Notes: a model not told the origin generated them from the sequence alone. 39,086 nucleotides of DNA from Mediterranea sp. (in: CFB group bacteria) (GCA_031261785.1 JAISIZ010000084.1:1-39086), one strand, 5' to 3'. Numbered from the stretch's first letter, positions 1 to 8,297 are shown. Numbers and translations: made by a program.

Positions 1-81
1 CTTGTCCACGTACACGCATCCATCCTTGCGGAGCTTCTCGAAGTCTTGTATGCCTATAGGCAGTGGTCTGCTGTTCATCAT
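1..81 (-). CDS. AAA-ATPase-like protein, 5' end only (cut by window edge)
   Basis: The minus strand gives 27 codons from a tandem ATG-ATG start at 81, beginning MMNSRPLPIGIQDFEKL and continuing to a YVDK motif at the window edge. This LPIGIQ-F-KLR-G-YVDK pattern is the usual N-terminus of the Bacteroidales AAA-ATPase-like/PD-(D/E)XK family (PF09820 with PF08011), proteins of about 500 residues that are abundant and often degraded. The family assignment comes from recognised sequence; nothing beyond residue 27 can be judged, so intactness is unknown. A -7 promoter box lies about 30 bases upstream of the start. Confidence 0.75.
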   Translation of the reverse strand, partial: MMNSRPLPIGIQDFEKLRKDGCVYVDK

Positions 82-110
82 AAGCGTTGCCTTTAATGGG
101 GTTTACGGCA

Positions 111-118
111 CAAAGATA
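111..118 (-). promoter_or_regulatory. -7 box for the AAA-ATPase-like gene
   Basis: The minus strand reads TATCTTTG, a full match to the Bacteroidota -7 consensus TAnnTTTG, about 30 bases before the start codon at 81. No clear TTTG -33 box is visible at the usual distance, so only the -7 element is supported. Confidence 0.5.
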
Positions 119-146
119 CGAATCTATTTCGTAGCGCGTCCTCCGG

Positions 147-2210
147 TCACGGGTTTTTCTGCCTGCCCAGCCAGTCGTAGAAGCTGTACTGCGCCCTTAC
201 CACGGGGGTGCCGTGCTGCCGCTTCTTGAAGACGTTGCGCAGTTGTCCGTCGACGAAGCATGCCTTCCGGTTGTCCGACAGCTGGATGGCGAGCATCTGC
301 GTCAGGGCGGCGCGGCAGTCGGGGTCAAGCACGGGCACCACGGCCTCTATGCGGCGATAGAGGTTGCGGTGCATCCAGTCGGGCGAGCCGAGAAACACTT
401 TCGGGTTGCCGTTGTTGCTGAAATACCAGACTCGGGCGTGCTCGAGGAAGCTGTCGACGATGCGTGTGACCCGGATGTTGCGGCTGTACGGCCGTTCGGG
501 GATGAGGCAGCAGATGCCGCGTACGATGAGGTCTATCTGCACCCCTTCTTGCGAGGCTTCGTAGAGGCGGTCGATGAGGCTATGGTCCTGCAGGGCGTTC
601 ATCTTGAGCACGATGTGCGTGGGATGTCCCTGTCGGGCGTGGGCGATCTCGGCGTCGATGAGGCGGTTCAGCTCGGGGATGAGGTTGAAGCGGGTGACGA
701 GCAGGGTGGAGAAGTGCTGTTCCTCGGCCCCCTTGAGCGTGGCGAAGAGGTGACGGAGGTCGCGCACGATGGCCTTGCGGCAGGTGAACAGTCCGCAGTC
801 GGCATAAAGCGTGGCGGTGTCCTCGTTGAAGTTGCCCGTGCTGATGTACGCGTAGCCGGGCACCTTCCGGCCGTCCTTTCCGCGTCGGCGCACGAGCGCC
901 ACCTTGGCGTGCACCTTCAGGCCGGGGATGCTAAAGATGATCTTGATGCCGGCGGCGCGCATCATCTCGGCGGTGGCGAGGTTGTTCTCCTCGTCGAACC
1001 GTGCCTTCAGCTCCACGAAGACGGTGACCTTCTTGCCGTTTCGGGCGGCCGCGATGAGGCTGTTGATGACGGCCGAGTTCTCGGCCACCCGGTACTGGGT
1101 AACCATGATCTCGCTCGTCTCCGGGTCTTGCGAGGCTTCGTAGAGGAAGTGGATGAAGTGGTCGAACGAGTGGTAGGGATAGAACAGCAGCAGGTCTTTC
1201 CGCGCCACGTAGTTGAGGATGGATTCCTTCTCGTCGAGCACGGTGAGCTTCATCGGCTTGGGCTTCTCCAGGCCTTTGAGGGTCGACTTCCTCGGGTTGG
1301 GCAGGTCGCGCAGGTCCTCCAGGTTGAGGTGTTTGTCGCCCGGCACCACCTCGTCTTCCTTGATGTGGAAGGCGTCCATCAGCGCGGCGAGGAACTCGGG
1401 CGGCATGGCGCGGTCGTAGACGAACCGCGACACGTCGCCTATCTTGCGCTTCTTCACCTTCTTCTTCAGCTGCTCCACCAGGTCGGCGCTGCAGGTGGCG
1501 TCGTCGACGAGGATGTCGGCGTCCCTCGATATCTTGATGCAGTAGCTCGAATCCACGTCGTAGCCGGGGAAGATGAGGGAGAGGTTGGCCTTGATGATGT
1601 CCTCGGTGAACATCAGGTAGTGGTATCGTTCGTGCGGGGGCAGCTCGATGAAGCGCGGCACCTTGGCGTAGGGTTGCTTCATCACGAAGTAGTGGGGCGT
1701 GCGTTTGCCCTCCTTGGGATAGAGGCGTATGGCGAGGTAGAGGCGGTTGTCGCGCAGGAAGGAGACCACCTTTCCCTGGTCCACCGGCACGGGTTGCAGG
1801 TAGGGGAATATCTCCTCGCGGAAGAAGTCCTTGACAAACTGCTGGTGGAACGGCTCCACGCGGCTGCCCTGGTAGAAGATGATGCGGTTCTTGCGCAAGG
1901 CCGGCACGATCTTCTGCTCGTAGATGCGCACGCGGTCGTCGAGCTGGCGGGTCACCTCCCGGTTGATCTCCTCCACCAGTTGGTGGGCGGCCTGTACGGT
2001 CTCCTCGTCGCTCAGGGTGGTGCCCGAGGCGATGGCCCTGTGGTCGGCCACGCGTATCTTGTAGAACTCCTCGAGGTTGGACGAGTAGATGGCGATGAAG
2101 TTGATGCGGTCGTACAGCGGCAGGCGCTCGTCGTCGGCCTCCATCAGGACGCGGTAGTTGAACGACAGCCAGCTGATGTCGCGCTTGAAATACTCATATT
2201 TGCTTTCCAT
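147..2210 (-). CDS. ppk: Polyphosphate kinase (PPK1)
   Basis: This 687-residue protein has the normal length and full domain order of PPK1, which reversibly polymerises the ATP gamma-phosphate into polyphosphate. The N-terminal domain begins YFKRDISWLSFNYRVL and is followed by the head domain and two phospholipase-D-like catalytic domains. Both conserved histidines are present: His434 in KVHAKVALV (the autophosphorylated residue, E. coli His435) and His591 in FLEHARVWYF (E. coli His592). The start at 2210 fits the family N-terminus, and a canonical promoter lies just upstream. The gene is divergent from the phosphodiesterase at 2275. Long open frames on the opposite strand are a by-product of high GC content. 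Confidence 0.97.
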   Translation of the reverse strand: MESKYEYFKRDISWLSFNYRVLMEADDERLPLYDRINFIAIYSSNLEEFYKIRVADHRAIASGTTLSDEETVQAAHQLVEEINREVTRQLDDRVRIYEQKIVPALRKNRIIFYQGSRVEPFHQQFVKDFFREEIFPYLQPVPVDQGKVVSFLRDNRLYLAIRLYPKEGKRTPHYFVMKQPYAKVPRFIELPPHERYHYLMFTEDIIKANLSLIFPGYDVDSSYCIKISRDADILVDDATCSADLVEQLKKKVKKRKIGDVSRFVYDRAMPPEFLAALMDAFHIKEDEVVPGDKHLNLEDLRDLPNPRKSTLKGLEKPKPMKLTVLDEKESILNYVARKDLLLFYPYHSFDHFIHFLYEASQDPETSEIMVTQYRVAENSAVINSLIAAARNGKKVTVFVELKARFDEENNLATAEMMRAAGIKIIFSIPGLKVHAKVALVRRRGKDGRKVPGYAYISTGNFNEDTATLYADCGLFTCRKAIVRDLRHLFATLKGAEEQHFSTLLVTRFNLIPELNRLIDAEIAHARQGHPTHIVLKMNALQDHSLIDRLYEASQEGVQIDLIVRGICCLIPERPYSRNIRVTRIVDSFLEHARVWYFSNNGNPKVFLGSPDWMHRNLYRRIEAVVPVLDPDCRAALTQMLAIQLSDNRKACFVDGQLRNVFKKRQHGTPVVRAQYSFYDWLGRQKNP

Positions 2211-2228
2211 GCGTTCACTGGTTTTTCA

Positions 2229-2260
2229 CAAATGTAGTACCTTTGCGCGAGTTAGCAAAG
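2229..2260 (-). promoter_or_regulatory. ppk promoter (-33 and -7)
   Basis: On the minus strand, CTTTG at 2260-2256 is followed after exactly 19 bases by the -7 box TACATTTG at 2236-2229. This is a near-ideal Bacteroidota promoter. The start codon at 2210 would have a leader of roughly 10-15 bases. The promoter interlocks with that of the plus-strand phosphodiesterase. Confidence 0.75.
2238..2245 (+). promoter_or_regulatory. -7 box for the phosphodiesterase gene
   Basis: TACCTTTG fully matches TAnnTTTG and lies about 30 bases before the ATG at 2275. It is separated from the ppk -7 box on the other strand by a single base. No good -33 box is seen near 2215, so this side may be weaker or activator-dependent. 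Confidence 0.6.
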
Positions 2261-2274
2261 AAAAAGGTGAAAAG

Positions 2275-2769
2275 ATGATAAAAATTGGATTATTGTCGGA
2301 TACGCACGCCTATTGGGACGACCGTTACTTAGAGTACTTCGGCCCGTGCGACGAGATTTGGCACGCCGGCGACATCGGCTCCGTCGAGGTGGCCCGTCGG
2401 CTGGCGGCCTTCCGCACGTTCAGGGCGGTGTACGGCAACATCGACGGGCAGGACATCCGTCGGCTCTACCCGTTGGTGAACCGCTTCACCGTCGAGGGAG
2501 CTGAAGTGTTGATCAAGCACATCGGCGGATACCCCGGCAAGTACGACCCCTCCATCGCCGGCAGCTTGCTCGCCCGTCCGCCCAGGCTCTTCATCAGCGG
2601 ACACTCGCACATCCTGAAGGTGAAGTACGACCGCACGCTCTCCATGCTCCACATCAACCCCGGCGCGGCCGGCCGCTCGGGCTTCCACAAGGTGCGTACG
2701 CTGGTTCGTTTCGTCGTGGATCGAGGTGCCTTCAGCGACCTGGAGGTGATCGAGCTGGGCGAGGAGTAA
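2275..2769 (+). CDS. YfcE/MJ0936-type metallophosphoesterase
   Basis: This 164-residue protein belongs to the small calcineurin-like phosphodiesterases. The metal-binding motifs occur in order: D9 and H11 in GLLSDTH near the N-terminus, HAGDIG, YGNID, and GHSH followed by INPGA near the C-terminus. The family hydrolyses phosphodiesters with Mn2+ or similar metals; the physiological substrate is unknown. The start at 2275 is chosen because MIKIGLLSDTH is the family N-terminus and it lies just downstream of a -7 box. A longer in-frame start at 2158 would run back through the ppk gene. A class-1 interspersed repeat begins 11 bases after the stop. Confidence 0.9.
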   Translation: MIKIGLLSDTHAYWDDRYLEYFGPCDEIWHAGDIGSVEVARRLAAFRTFRAVYGNIDGQDIRRLYPLVNRFTVEGAEVLIKHIGGYPGKYDPSIAGSLLARPPRLFISGHSHILKVKYDRTLSMLHINPGAAGRSGFHKVRTLVRFVVDRGAFSDLEVIELGEE

Positions 2770-2780
2770 CCGGAGAGGGA

Positions 2781-2818
2781 CACCACGGAGGACACAGAGT
2801 TACACGGAGTTTTTTTTT
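2781..2818 (+). repeat. Class-1 interspersed repeat, left member of a wide inverted pair
   Basis: The sequence begins CACCACGGAGGACACAGAG and ends in a run of T. Related copies lie at 3391-3426 (inverted), 32503-32536, 32961-32994 (inverted) and 38899-38932. This copy and the one at 3391 face each other across about 570 bases that contain the 42-bp array. Confidence 0.85.
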
Positions 2819-2968
2819 GTGTACGGATAGGCATGAAGAGACGTGGCGTGCCGCATCTCGGCGTGTCTTCGGGGAAGGCTTATTTGAGAGGAGATGTGCG
2901 TGATTCGCTTTCCGCAATAACCGTAGAATCGGAAAGCTGCGGCCATAAAAACGTGTTTCACGCGATTC

Positions 2969-3262
2969 GCGCCTGCATCTTGTATGAATACGGTTGGAAA
3001 AATGGTAGTTGCGCGTGCAGACAGCATGAATATGTTAAGAGAATACCTGTCTGCACGTGCATCTTGCATAAATACGTTAAGAGAAATGCTGTCCGCACCC
3101 GCGTCTTGCATAAATACGTTAATAGAAATACGAGATGCAGGCGCAACCAGGACAAATACAAGCCGAAACAAGCAAGACGCGCGTGCAACCAGGACAAATA
3201 CAAGCTGAAACAAGCAAGACGCACGCGCAACCAGGATAAATACGGGCGGAGAGAACCCGAAA
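2969..3262. repeat. 42-bp tandem repeat array, about seven degenerate units
   Basis: Units start at 2969, 3011, 3053, 3095, 3137, 3179 and 3221, exactly 42 bases apart. Every unit begins GC, followed by four variable bases and GC. All carry AATAC (AATAT in unit 2) near bases 19-23. Units 3 and 4 resemble one another; units 5 and 6 differ at only about four of 42 positions. Because 42 is 14 codons, open frames on both strands show 14-residue periodicity, for example a minus-strand frame with repeated VF-L-ARA-like blocks. There are no unique spacers, so it is not CRISPR. Function unknown. Confidence 0.9.
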
Positions 3263-3295
3263 GCGGGCAATGCCGACGGTTGTCATTCCTTATAG

Positions 3296-3326
3296 AATCT
3301 GTGCCAATCTGTGTAATCTGTGGTGA
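3296..3326 (-). repeat. Class-2 interspersed repeat, single copy
   Basis: On the minus strand this reads CACCACAGATTACACAGATT and continues in the class-2 pattern. It matches the paired copies near 24344, 35294 and 36597, but here no close inverted partner exists. Confidence 0.8.
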
Positions 3327-3390
3327 GCCAAAGCATCGAGAGGAGGGTGAAACGCGCCGCCACGTCCCTTCATCTCCCCAACCGTCACCT

Positions 3391-3426
3391 TAAAAAACTC
3401 TGTGTAACTCTGTGTCCTCTGTGGTG
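3391..3426 (-). repeat. Class-1 interspersed repeat, right member of a wide inverted pair
   Basis: The reverse complement begins CACCACAGAGGACACAGAG and ends in AGTTTTTTAA. It mirrors the copy at 2781-2818 with only a few differences, so the two could pair as long terminal inverted repeats around the tandem array. Confidence 0.85.
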
Positions 3427-3518
3427 TCCTCCCTCCCCATAATGCCACCCGTAGCGCCCAAATAGTCCTATAATTCGTGCAATCTGTACTATTTTCCATG
3501 TTTATGTACGATTTTCCA

Positions 3519-3549
3519 TTTTGTAAGCGGCGAAGTTGGCGTACTTTTG
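3519..3549 (+). promoter_or_regulatory. Promoter of the pectin-locus plus-strand unit
   Basis: TTTTG at 3519-3523 is followed after 18 bases by TACTTTTG at 3542-3549, a full -7 match. The predicted transcript start near 3556 would leave about 20 bases before the ATG at 3575, which argues for that start over the ATG at 3554. Confidence 0.65.
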
Positions 3550-3574
3550 TGCCATGAATAAAGAAACAGATGCC

Positions 3575-6500
3575 ATGAAGCGTAATCTTGTCATTTCGTT
3601 GGCGGCCGTTGCCGCTGTCTTCCTGCTGCTCTCGGCCACCTCGGCCGACGGCGGAAAGTATCGCGCCACCCCGGTGGAGGCTCCGTTCGCGATGGAGCCT
3701 GTCAAGGAATTCATTTTCCCCGACCGCCAGTTTCCCATCACCCGCTACGGTGCCAAGAGCGGCGCCGCCGACGGGGTGACCTCCGAGGCCAATACACGGG
3801 CCATCGCCGCCGCCATCGATGCCTGCCACCGCAAGGGCGGCGGACAGGTGGTGATTCCCGCCGGCGAATGGAGCACGGGACCCATCCACCTGAAAAGCAA
3901 TGTCGACCTGCACCTGGCCGAGGGAGCCGTGGTGCGCTTCGTCGACACGCCGCGGTCGTACCTGCCGGCGGTGCTCACCTCGTGGGAGGGGCTGGAGTGC
4001 TACAACTACTCGCCGCTGGTCTACGCCTTCGAGTGCGAGAACGTGGCCATCACGGGAAGCGGCACGCTGGCGCCCGTCATGGACACGTGGCGCGAATGGT
4101 TCAAGCGCCCGAAAGCGCACTTGGACGCGCTCGCCCGCCTCTACGAACAAGCCTCCACGGGCGTGCCCGTGGAGCAGAGGCAGATGGCCGTGGGGGAGAA
4201 CAACCTGCGCCCGCACCTCATCCAGTTCAACCGCTGCAAGAACGTGCTGCTCGACGGATTCAAGATCCGCGAAAGCCCCTTCTGGACCATACACCTCTAT
4301 CTCTGCGACGGCGCCATCGCGCGCCGGCTCGACGTGAAGGCGCACGGGCACAACAACGACGGCGTCGACATCGAGATGAGTCGCGACGTGCTCGTGGAGC
4401 ATTGCCGGTTCGACCAGGGCGACGATGCCGTGGTCATCAAGTCGGGGCGCAACCAGGACGCCTGGAGGCTCAACGCCCCGTCGGAGAACATCGTGGTGCG
4501 CCACTGCGACATCATCCAGGGACATACCCTGCTGGGCATAGGCAGCGAGCTGTCGGCCGGCGTGCGCAACGTCTACATGCACCACTGCGCCATGCCCGAC
4601 ACCGTGTTCCGCCTCTTCTTCGTCAAGACCAACCACCGCCGGGGCGGGTTCGTGGAGAACATACACCTGGCCGACGTGGAGGCCGGAAACATGCAGCGCA
4701 TGCTCGAGATCGACACCGACGTGCTCTACCAATGGCGCGGCCTGCCCACGTACAAGGACAGCCTCACCCGTATCGACGGCCTCTACATGACCAACGTGAC
4801 GTGCCGCCGCACGGAGGCCATCTACGACCTGAAGGGCGACCGCCGCTTACCCGCGCGCGATATAGTAATGAAGAACGTGCACGCCGACGAGGTGACCCAC
4901 TTCGTGAAGCACGTCGAGAACGTGGAGGGATTGGTCACCGATAGCGTAAGCTACGGCAAGTTCCGTAACGCCGCCAACGCGCCCGCATACCAATTGGACC
5001 GGATGCGCCGCGAGCCATTGGGACGCGGCGTGGTGGCCATACGCGACAACCCCCGCGAGGTCGTGGTCAGCTGGCGCGCGCTCTCGTCCGACCCTGCCGG
5101 CACCGCCTTCAACATCTACCGCGACGGCAAGCGCGTGGCCCAACTGCCCGCCACCGCGCCCACCTACTACCGCGACGCCAACAAGAGCCGCAAGGCCGCC
5201 ACATACACCGTGAAGCCCGTACTCGACGGGCGCGAGACGGCCAACCGCGACGGGAGCTACACCCTCCCCGCCAACGCCCCCGAAGGATACATCGACATCC
5301 CCCTCCAACGCCCCGCCGACGGAGTGACACCCGCCGGGGAGACGTACAGCTACTCGCCCAACGACGCCTCGATAGGCGACATGGACGGCGACGGCGAATA
5401 CGAGATCGTGCTGAAATGGGAGCCGAGCAACGCGCACGACAACGCGCACGACGGATACACCGGCCCCGTGCTCGTGGATGCCTACCGCCTCACGGGCCAG
5501 CGGCTGTGGCGCGTAGACCTGGGGCGTAACATACGCGCCGGGGCGCACTACACGCAGTTCATGGTGTACGACTTCGACGGCGACGGCCGTGCCGAGGTGG
5601 TGATGAAGACCGCCGACGGCACCGTGGACGGCACCGGAAAGGTGATAGGCGACGCTCGTGCCGACTATCGCGAGCCTGGCGACGAACGCGGGCAGCGAGG
5701 GGGCGACTTCGCGCCGGGCGACCCCCGCCTGGCAGAGTCGGCACGCAGCGCGCCACCCCGCAACCAGGGACGCATACTCACGGGGCCGGAATACCTCACC
5801 GTGTTCAACGGACTGACGGGCGCCGCCATGGCTACCGTCGACTACCTCCCCCCGCGGGGCGACCTCGCCGCCTGGGGCGACACCCGCGCCAACCGCTCCG
5901 ACCGCTTCCTCGCCGCCGTGGCCTACCTCGACGGCAAGCGGCCCAGCGTGGTGATGTGCCGCGGATACTACACACGCACCACGCTCGCCGCCTACGACTG
6001 GGACGGACACGAGCTGAAGCCCCGGTGGATGTTCGACAGCGACCTGCCCCAGTGGCGCGCCTACGCCGGGCAAGGCAACCATAACCTCCGCGTGGCCGAC
6101 GTGGACGGCGACGGACGCGACGAGATCGTGTACGGCTCGTGCTGCGTCGACGACGACGGCAAGGGACTCTACACCACCGGCATGGGGCACGGCGACGCCA
6201 TGCACCTCACCAAGTTCGCCCCCAACCTGCCCGGCCTCCAGGTATGGGCCTGTCACGAGAACCGCAAGGACGGCAGCAGCTTCCGCGACGCCGCCACCGG
6301 CGAGGTCATCTTCCAGGTGCCCCACCGCACCGACGTGGGACGCTGCATGGCCGCCGACATCGACCCCACGAACTACGGCGTGGAGATGTGGTCGCTCGCC
6401 TCGGGCGGAGTGCGCAACATCAAGGGGGAGGTCATCAACCCCAGCACGCGCTCGTTCTCGTGCAACTCCGCCGTGTGGTGGGACGGCGACCTGCTGCGCG

Positions 6501-6826
6501 AGCTGCTCGACGGGAACGTGGTGTCCAAGTACGACTGGACGGAGGGCGTGTGCAAGCCCCTGAAGGTGTTCGAGGGATGCGTGTCGAACAACGGCAGCAA
6601 GTCCACCCCGTCGCTGCAAGGCGACATCGTGGGCGACTGGCGCGAGGAGGTGCTGCTGCGCACGGCGGACAACACCGCCCTGCGCCTGCACGTCAGCACC
6701 ATACCCACGGAGTACCGTGTCAACACGTTCCTCGAGGATCCCGTGTACCGCGTCAGCATAGCCACGCAGAACGTGGCCTACAACCAGCCCACGCAGCCGG
6801 GATTCTACTTTGGTCCCGACCGGTGA
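3575..6826 (+). CDS. GH28 polygalacturonase fused to PL11 rhamnogalacturonan lyase
   Basis: This 1083-residue secreted enzyme joins two families. A signal peptide covers about residues 1-25. Residues 40-475 form a GH28 beta-helix with the catalytic Asp262 in NNDG, Asp283/Asp284 in GDDAVV, His317 in GHT and Lys351 in FVKTN. Residues 485-1083 form a full PL11 lyase, beginning LGRGVVAIRD with a fibronectin-like segment. Its propeller then carries three calcium-binding DxDGDG motifs at 602, 666 and 842. GH28 hydrolyses galacturonic acid linkages; PL11 cleaves the rhamnogalacturonan-I backbone by beta-elimination. The two are usually separate genes in known Bacteroides pectin loci (from memory). 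The junction is in frame with no stop or obvious linker repeat. GC content is very high (49 of 60 bases in 5701-5760). Confidence 0.93.
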   Translation: MKRNLVISLAAVAAVFLLLSATSADGGKYRATPVEAPFAMEPVKEFIFPDRQFPITRYGAKSGAADGVTSEANTRAIAAAIDACHRKGGGQVVIPAGEWSTGPIHLKSNVDLHLAEGAVVRFVDTPRSYLPAVLTSWEGLECYNYSPLVYAFECENVAITGSGTLAPVMDTWREWFKRPKAHLDALARLYEQASTGVPVEQRQMAVGENNLRPHLIQFNRCKNVLLDGFKIRESPFWTIHLYLCDGAIARRLDVKAHGHNNDGVDIEMSRDVLVEHCRFDQGDDAVVIKSGRNQDAWRLNAPSENIVVRHCDIIQGHTLLGIGSELSAGVRNVYMHHCAMPDTVFRLFFVKTNHRRGGFVENIHLADVEAGNMQRMLEIDTDVLYQWRGLPTYKDSLTRIDGLYMTNVTCRRTEAIYDLKGDRRLPARDIVMKNVHADEVTHFVKHVENVEGLVTDSVSYGKFRNAANAPAYQLDRMRREPLGRGVVAIRDNPREVVVSWRALSSDPAGTAFNIYRDGKRVAQLPATAPTYYRDANKSRKAATYTVKPVLDGRETANRDGSYTLPANAPEGYIDIPLQRPADGVTPAGETYSYSPNDASIGDMDGDGEYEIVLKWEPSNAHDNAHDGYTGPVLVDAYRLTGQRLWRVDLGRNIRAGAHYTQFMVYDFDGDGRAEVVMKTADGTVDGTGKVIGDARADYREPGDERGQRGGDFAPGDPRLAESARSAPPRNQGRILTGPEYLTVFNGLTGAAMATVDYLPPRGDLAAWGDTRANRSDRFLAAVAYLDGKRPSVVMCRGYYTRTTLAAYDWDGHELKPRWMFDSDLPQWRAYAGQGNHNLRVADVDGDGRDEIVYGSCCVDDDGKGLYTTGMGHGDAMHLTKFAPNLPGLQVWACHENRKDGSSFRDAATGEVIFQVPHRTDVGRCMAADIDPTNYGVEMWSLASGGVRNIKGEVINPSTRSFSCNSAVWWDGDLLRELLDGNVVSKYDWTEGVCKPLKVFEGCVSNNGSKSTPSLQGDIVGDWREEVLLRTADNTALRLHVSTIPTEYRVNTFLEDPVYRVSIATQNVAYNQPTQPGFYFGPDR

Positions 6827-6886
6827 GGCGCGTGTCTTCCTCCCGTGTCATAAGCAAATATCATCACCTTATTATATATGTACCCA

Positions 6887-8257
6887 ATGAAGCATCGAAT
6901 ACTTTTCCCCCTCGCCGGCCTGTTGCTGCTGGCCGGCTGCAGCCCCTCGCCGAAAACAACCGAGACGGCTACGGCCAACGACTCCAACACGCCCCTGCAC
7001 CTGCTGCGACCGGCCTACAACGTGCCCTACGGCACGCTATCGACCGATAGCGTGAAGAGCGTCATGGACCGCGTGCTGCGCTACGTCGACGCCAACACGC
7101 CCGCCCGGGTGAAGGACAACCAGCTGGAGCGCGGCGCCTTCCGCCTGGCCAGCTACGAGTGGGGCGTCACCTATTCGGCCATGATGGCCGCCGCGCGGGC
7201 CACCGGCGACACCGCTTACCAGACGTACGTCGACAGCCGCTTCCGCTTCCTGGCCGAGGTGGCGCCGCGCTTCCGCGACCAGATGGAGCGCACGGGCGAG
7301 GTCGACCCGCAGATGAGGCAGATACTCACGCCCCGCGCCCTCGACGACGCGGGCGCCGTATGCGCCGCCATGATCAAGGCGCGGCTGGCCGATTCGTCGC
7401 TCGCCCTGCGTCCGCTCATCGACAACTATATGGAATTCGTCCTGCACGGCGAGTACCGGTTGGCCGACGGCACCTTCGCCCGTACCCGCCCGTTCCGGAA
7501 CACGCTCTGGTTGGACGATATGTTCATGGGCATCCCGCCCATCGCCTGGTACGCCCGCCTCACGGGCGACGCGAGCCTTGCCGACGAGGCCGTGCGCCAG
7601 GTATCCGGCTTCGCCAAGCGGATGTGGGTACCCGAGAAGAAACTCTTCCGCCACGGATGGGTGGAGAGCATGGAGCCGCATCCCGCCTTCCACTGGGCGC
7701 GGGCCAACGGATGGGCGCTGCTCACCTTGGCCGAGGTGCTCGACGCGCTGCCGGCCAACCATCCGGGCCGCGACATGCTGCTCGACCTCTTCCGCCAGCA
7801 CGTCGAGGGTCTGGCCGCCGTGCAGAGCGGCGAGGGATTCTGGCACCAGCTGCTCGACCGCCCCGATTCCTATCTCGAGACGTCGGCCACGGCCATCTAC
7901 GTCTACTGCATCGCCCACGGCATCAACCGGGGATGGCTCGACGCGTCGGCCTACGGCCCGGTGGCGCAGCTGGGATGGCATGCCGTGACAACCAAGGTCA
8001 ACGCCGAGGGACAGGTCGAAGGCACCTGCGTGGGCACGGGCATGGGTTTCGATCCGGCCTTCTATTACTACCGCCCCGTCAACGTTTACGCCGCGCATGG
8101 CTACGGCCCCGTGCTCTGGGCGGGCGCCGCCATGACGGAGCTGCTCCGCGGACAATATCCGAAGATGAACGACAGCGCCGTGCAGTACTACCACACGGAG
8201 CAGGAAACCGACGAGCCTATCTTCCACGAGACGCTTTCCGGCGAGACAACCAACTAA
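6887..8257 (+). CDS. GH105 unsaturated rhamnogalacturonyl hydrolase, lipoprotein
   Basis: The 456-residue protein has an (alpha/alpha)6-barrel of the GH105/YteR type, which removes 4,5-unsaturated galacturonic acid from the oligosaccharides made by lyases such as PL11. A lipoprotein signal ends in LLLLAGCS with the acylated cysteine at residue 18, so it is membrane-anchored. The aspartate pair in the LDDMFMGIP motif (D210/D211) sits in the expected active-site region. The start at 6887 gives the cleanest lipoprotein signal; an alternative ATG lies three codons upstream. It follows the GH28-PL11 gene by 60 bases and precedes GH2 by 40, consistent with one transcript. It shares little visible sequence with the second GH105 at 15669. 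Confidence 0.9.
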   Translation: MKHRILFPLAGLLLLAGCSPSPKTTETATANDSNTPLHLLRPAYNVPYGTLSTDSVKSVMDRVLRYVDANTPARVKDNQLERGAFRLASYEWGVTYSAMMAAARATGDTAYQTYVDSRFRFLAEVAPRFRDQMERTGEVDPQMRQILTPRALDDAGAVCAAMIKARLADSSLALRPLIDNYMEFVLHGEYRLADGTFARTRPFRNTLWLDDMFMGIPPIAWYARLTGDASLADEAVRQVSGFAKRMWVPEKKLFRHGWVESMEPHPAFHWARANGWALLTLAEVLDALPANHPGRDMLLDLFRQHVEGLAAVQSGEGFWHQLLDRPDSYLETSATAIYVYCIAHGINRGWLDASAYGPVAQLGWHAVTTKVNAEGQVEGTCVGTGMGFDPAFYYYRPVNVYAAHGYGPVLWAGAAMTELLRGQYPKMNDSAVQYYHTEQETDEPIFHETLSGETTN

Positions 8258-8297
8258 CACATCAATTATATATCTCCCCCATATAGAGACCCATCGT

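Larger units (their letters stand above)
2770..3574. other. Gene-free repeat region between phosphodiesterase and pectin locus
   Basis: This 805-base stretch contains no convincing gene. It holds an outward class-1 repeat (2781), a 42-bp tandem array (2969-3262), an inverted class-2 repeat (3296), an inverted class-1 repeat (3391), and the promoter of the pectin locus (3519-3549). Several 60-190-codon open frames cross the array on both strands, but they share the array's 14-codon period in more than one frame, so I treat them as by-products. Positions 2819-2968 hold nothing I recognise. Confidence 0.7.

Noticed and set aside
213..2237. Long open frame (674 codons) antisense to ppk
   Set aside because: It mirrors ppk in a GC-rich gene, shows no family motifs and is biased to V, G, L, H and R. 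Similar antisense frames at 3290-4732, 4847-6691, 7037-8260, 8346-10643, 11236-12504 and 14266-15582 are rejected for the same reason.
2969..3262. CRISPR array
   Set aside because: Units are contiguous and degenerate with no conserved repeat/unique spacer alternation, and no cas genes lie nearby.
2800..3270. 156-codon minus-strand frame with 14-residue repeats, and plus-strand frames over the same array
   Set aside because: The repeat length is a multiple of three, so several frames stay open together. No start signals or family resemblance favour one frame, so I annotate the DNA repeat instead.
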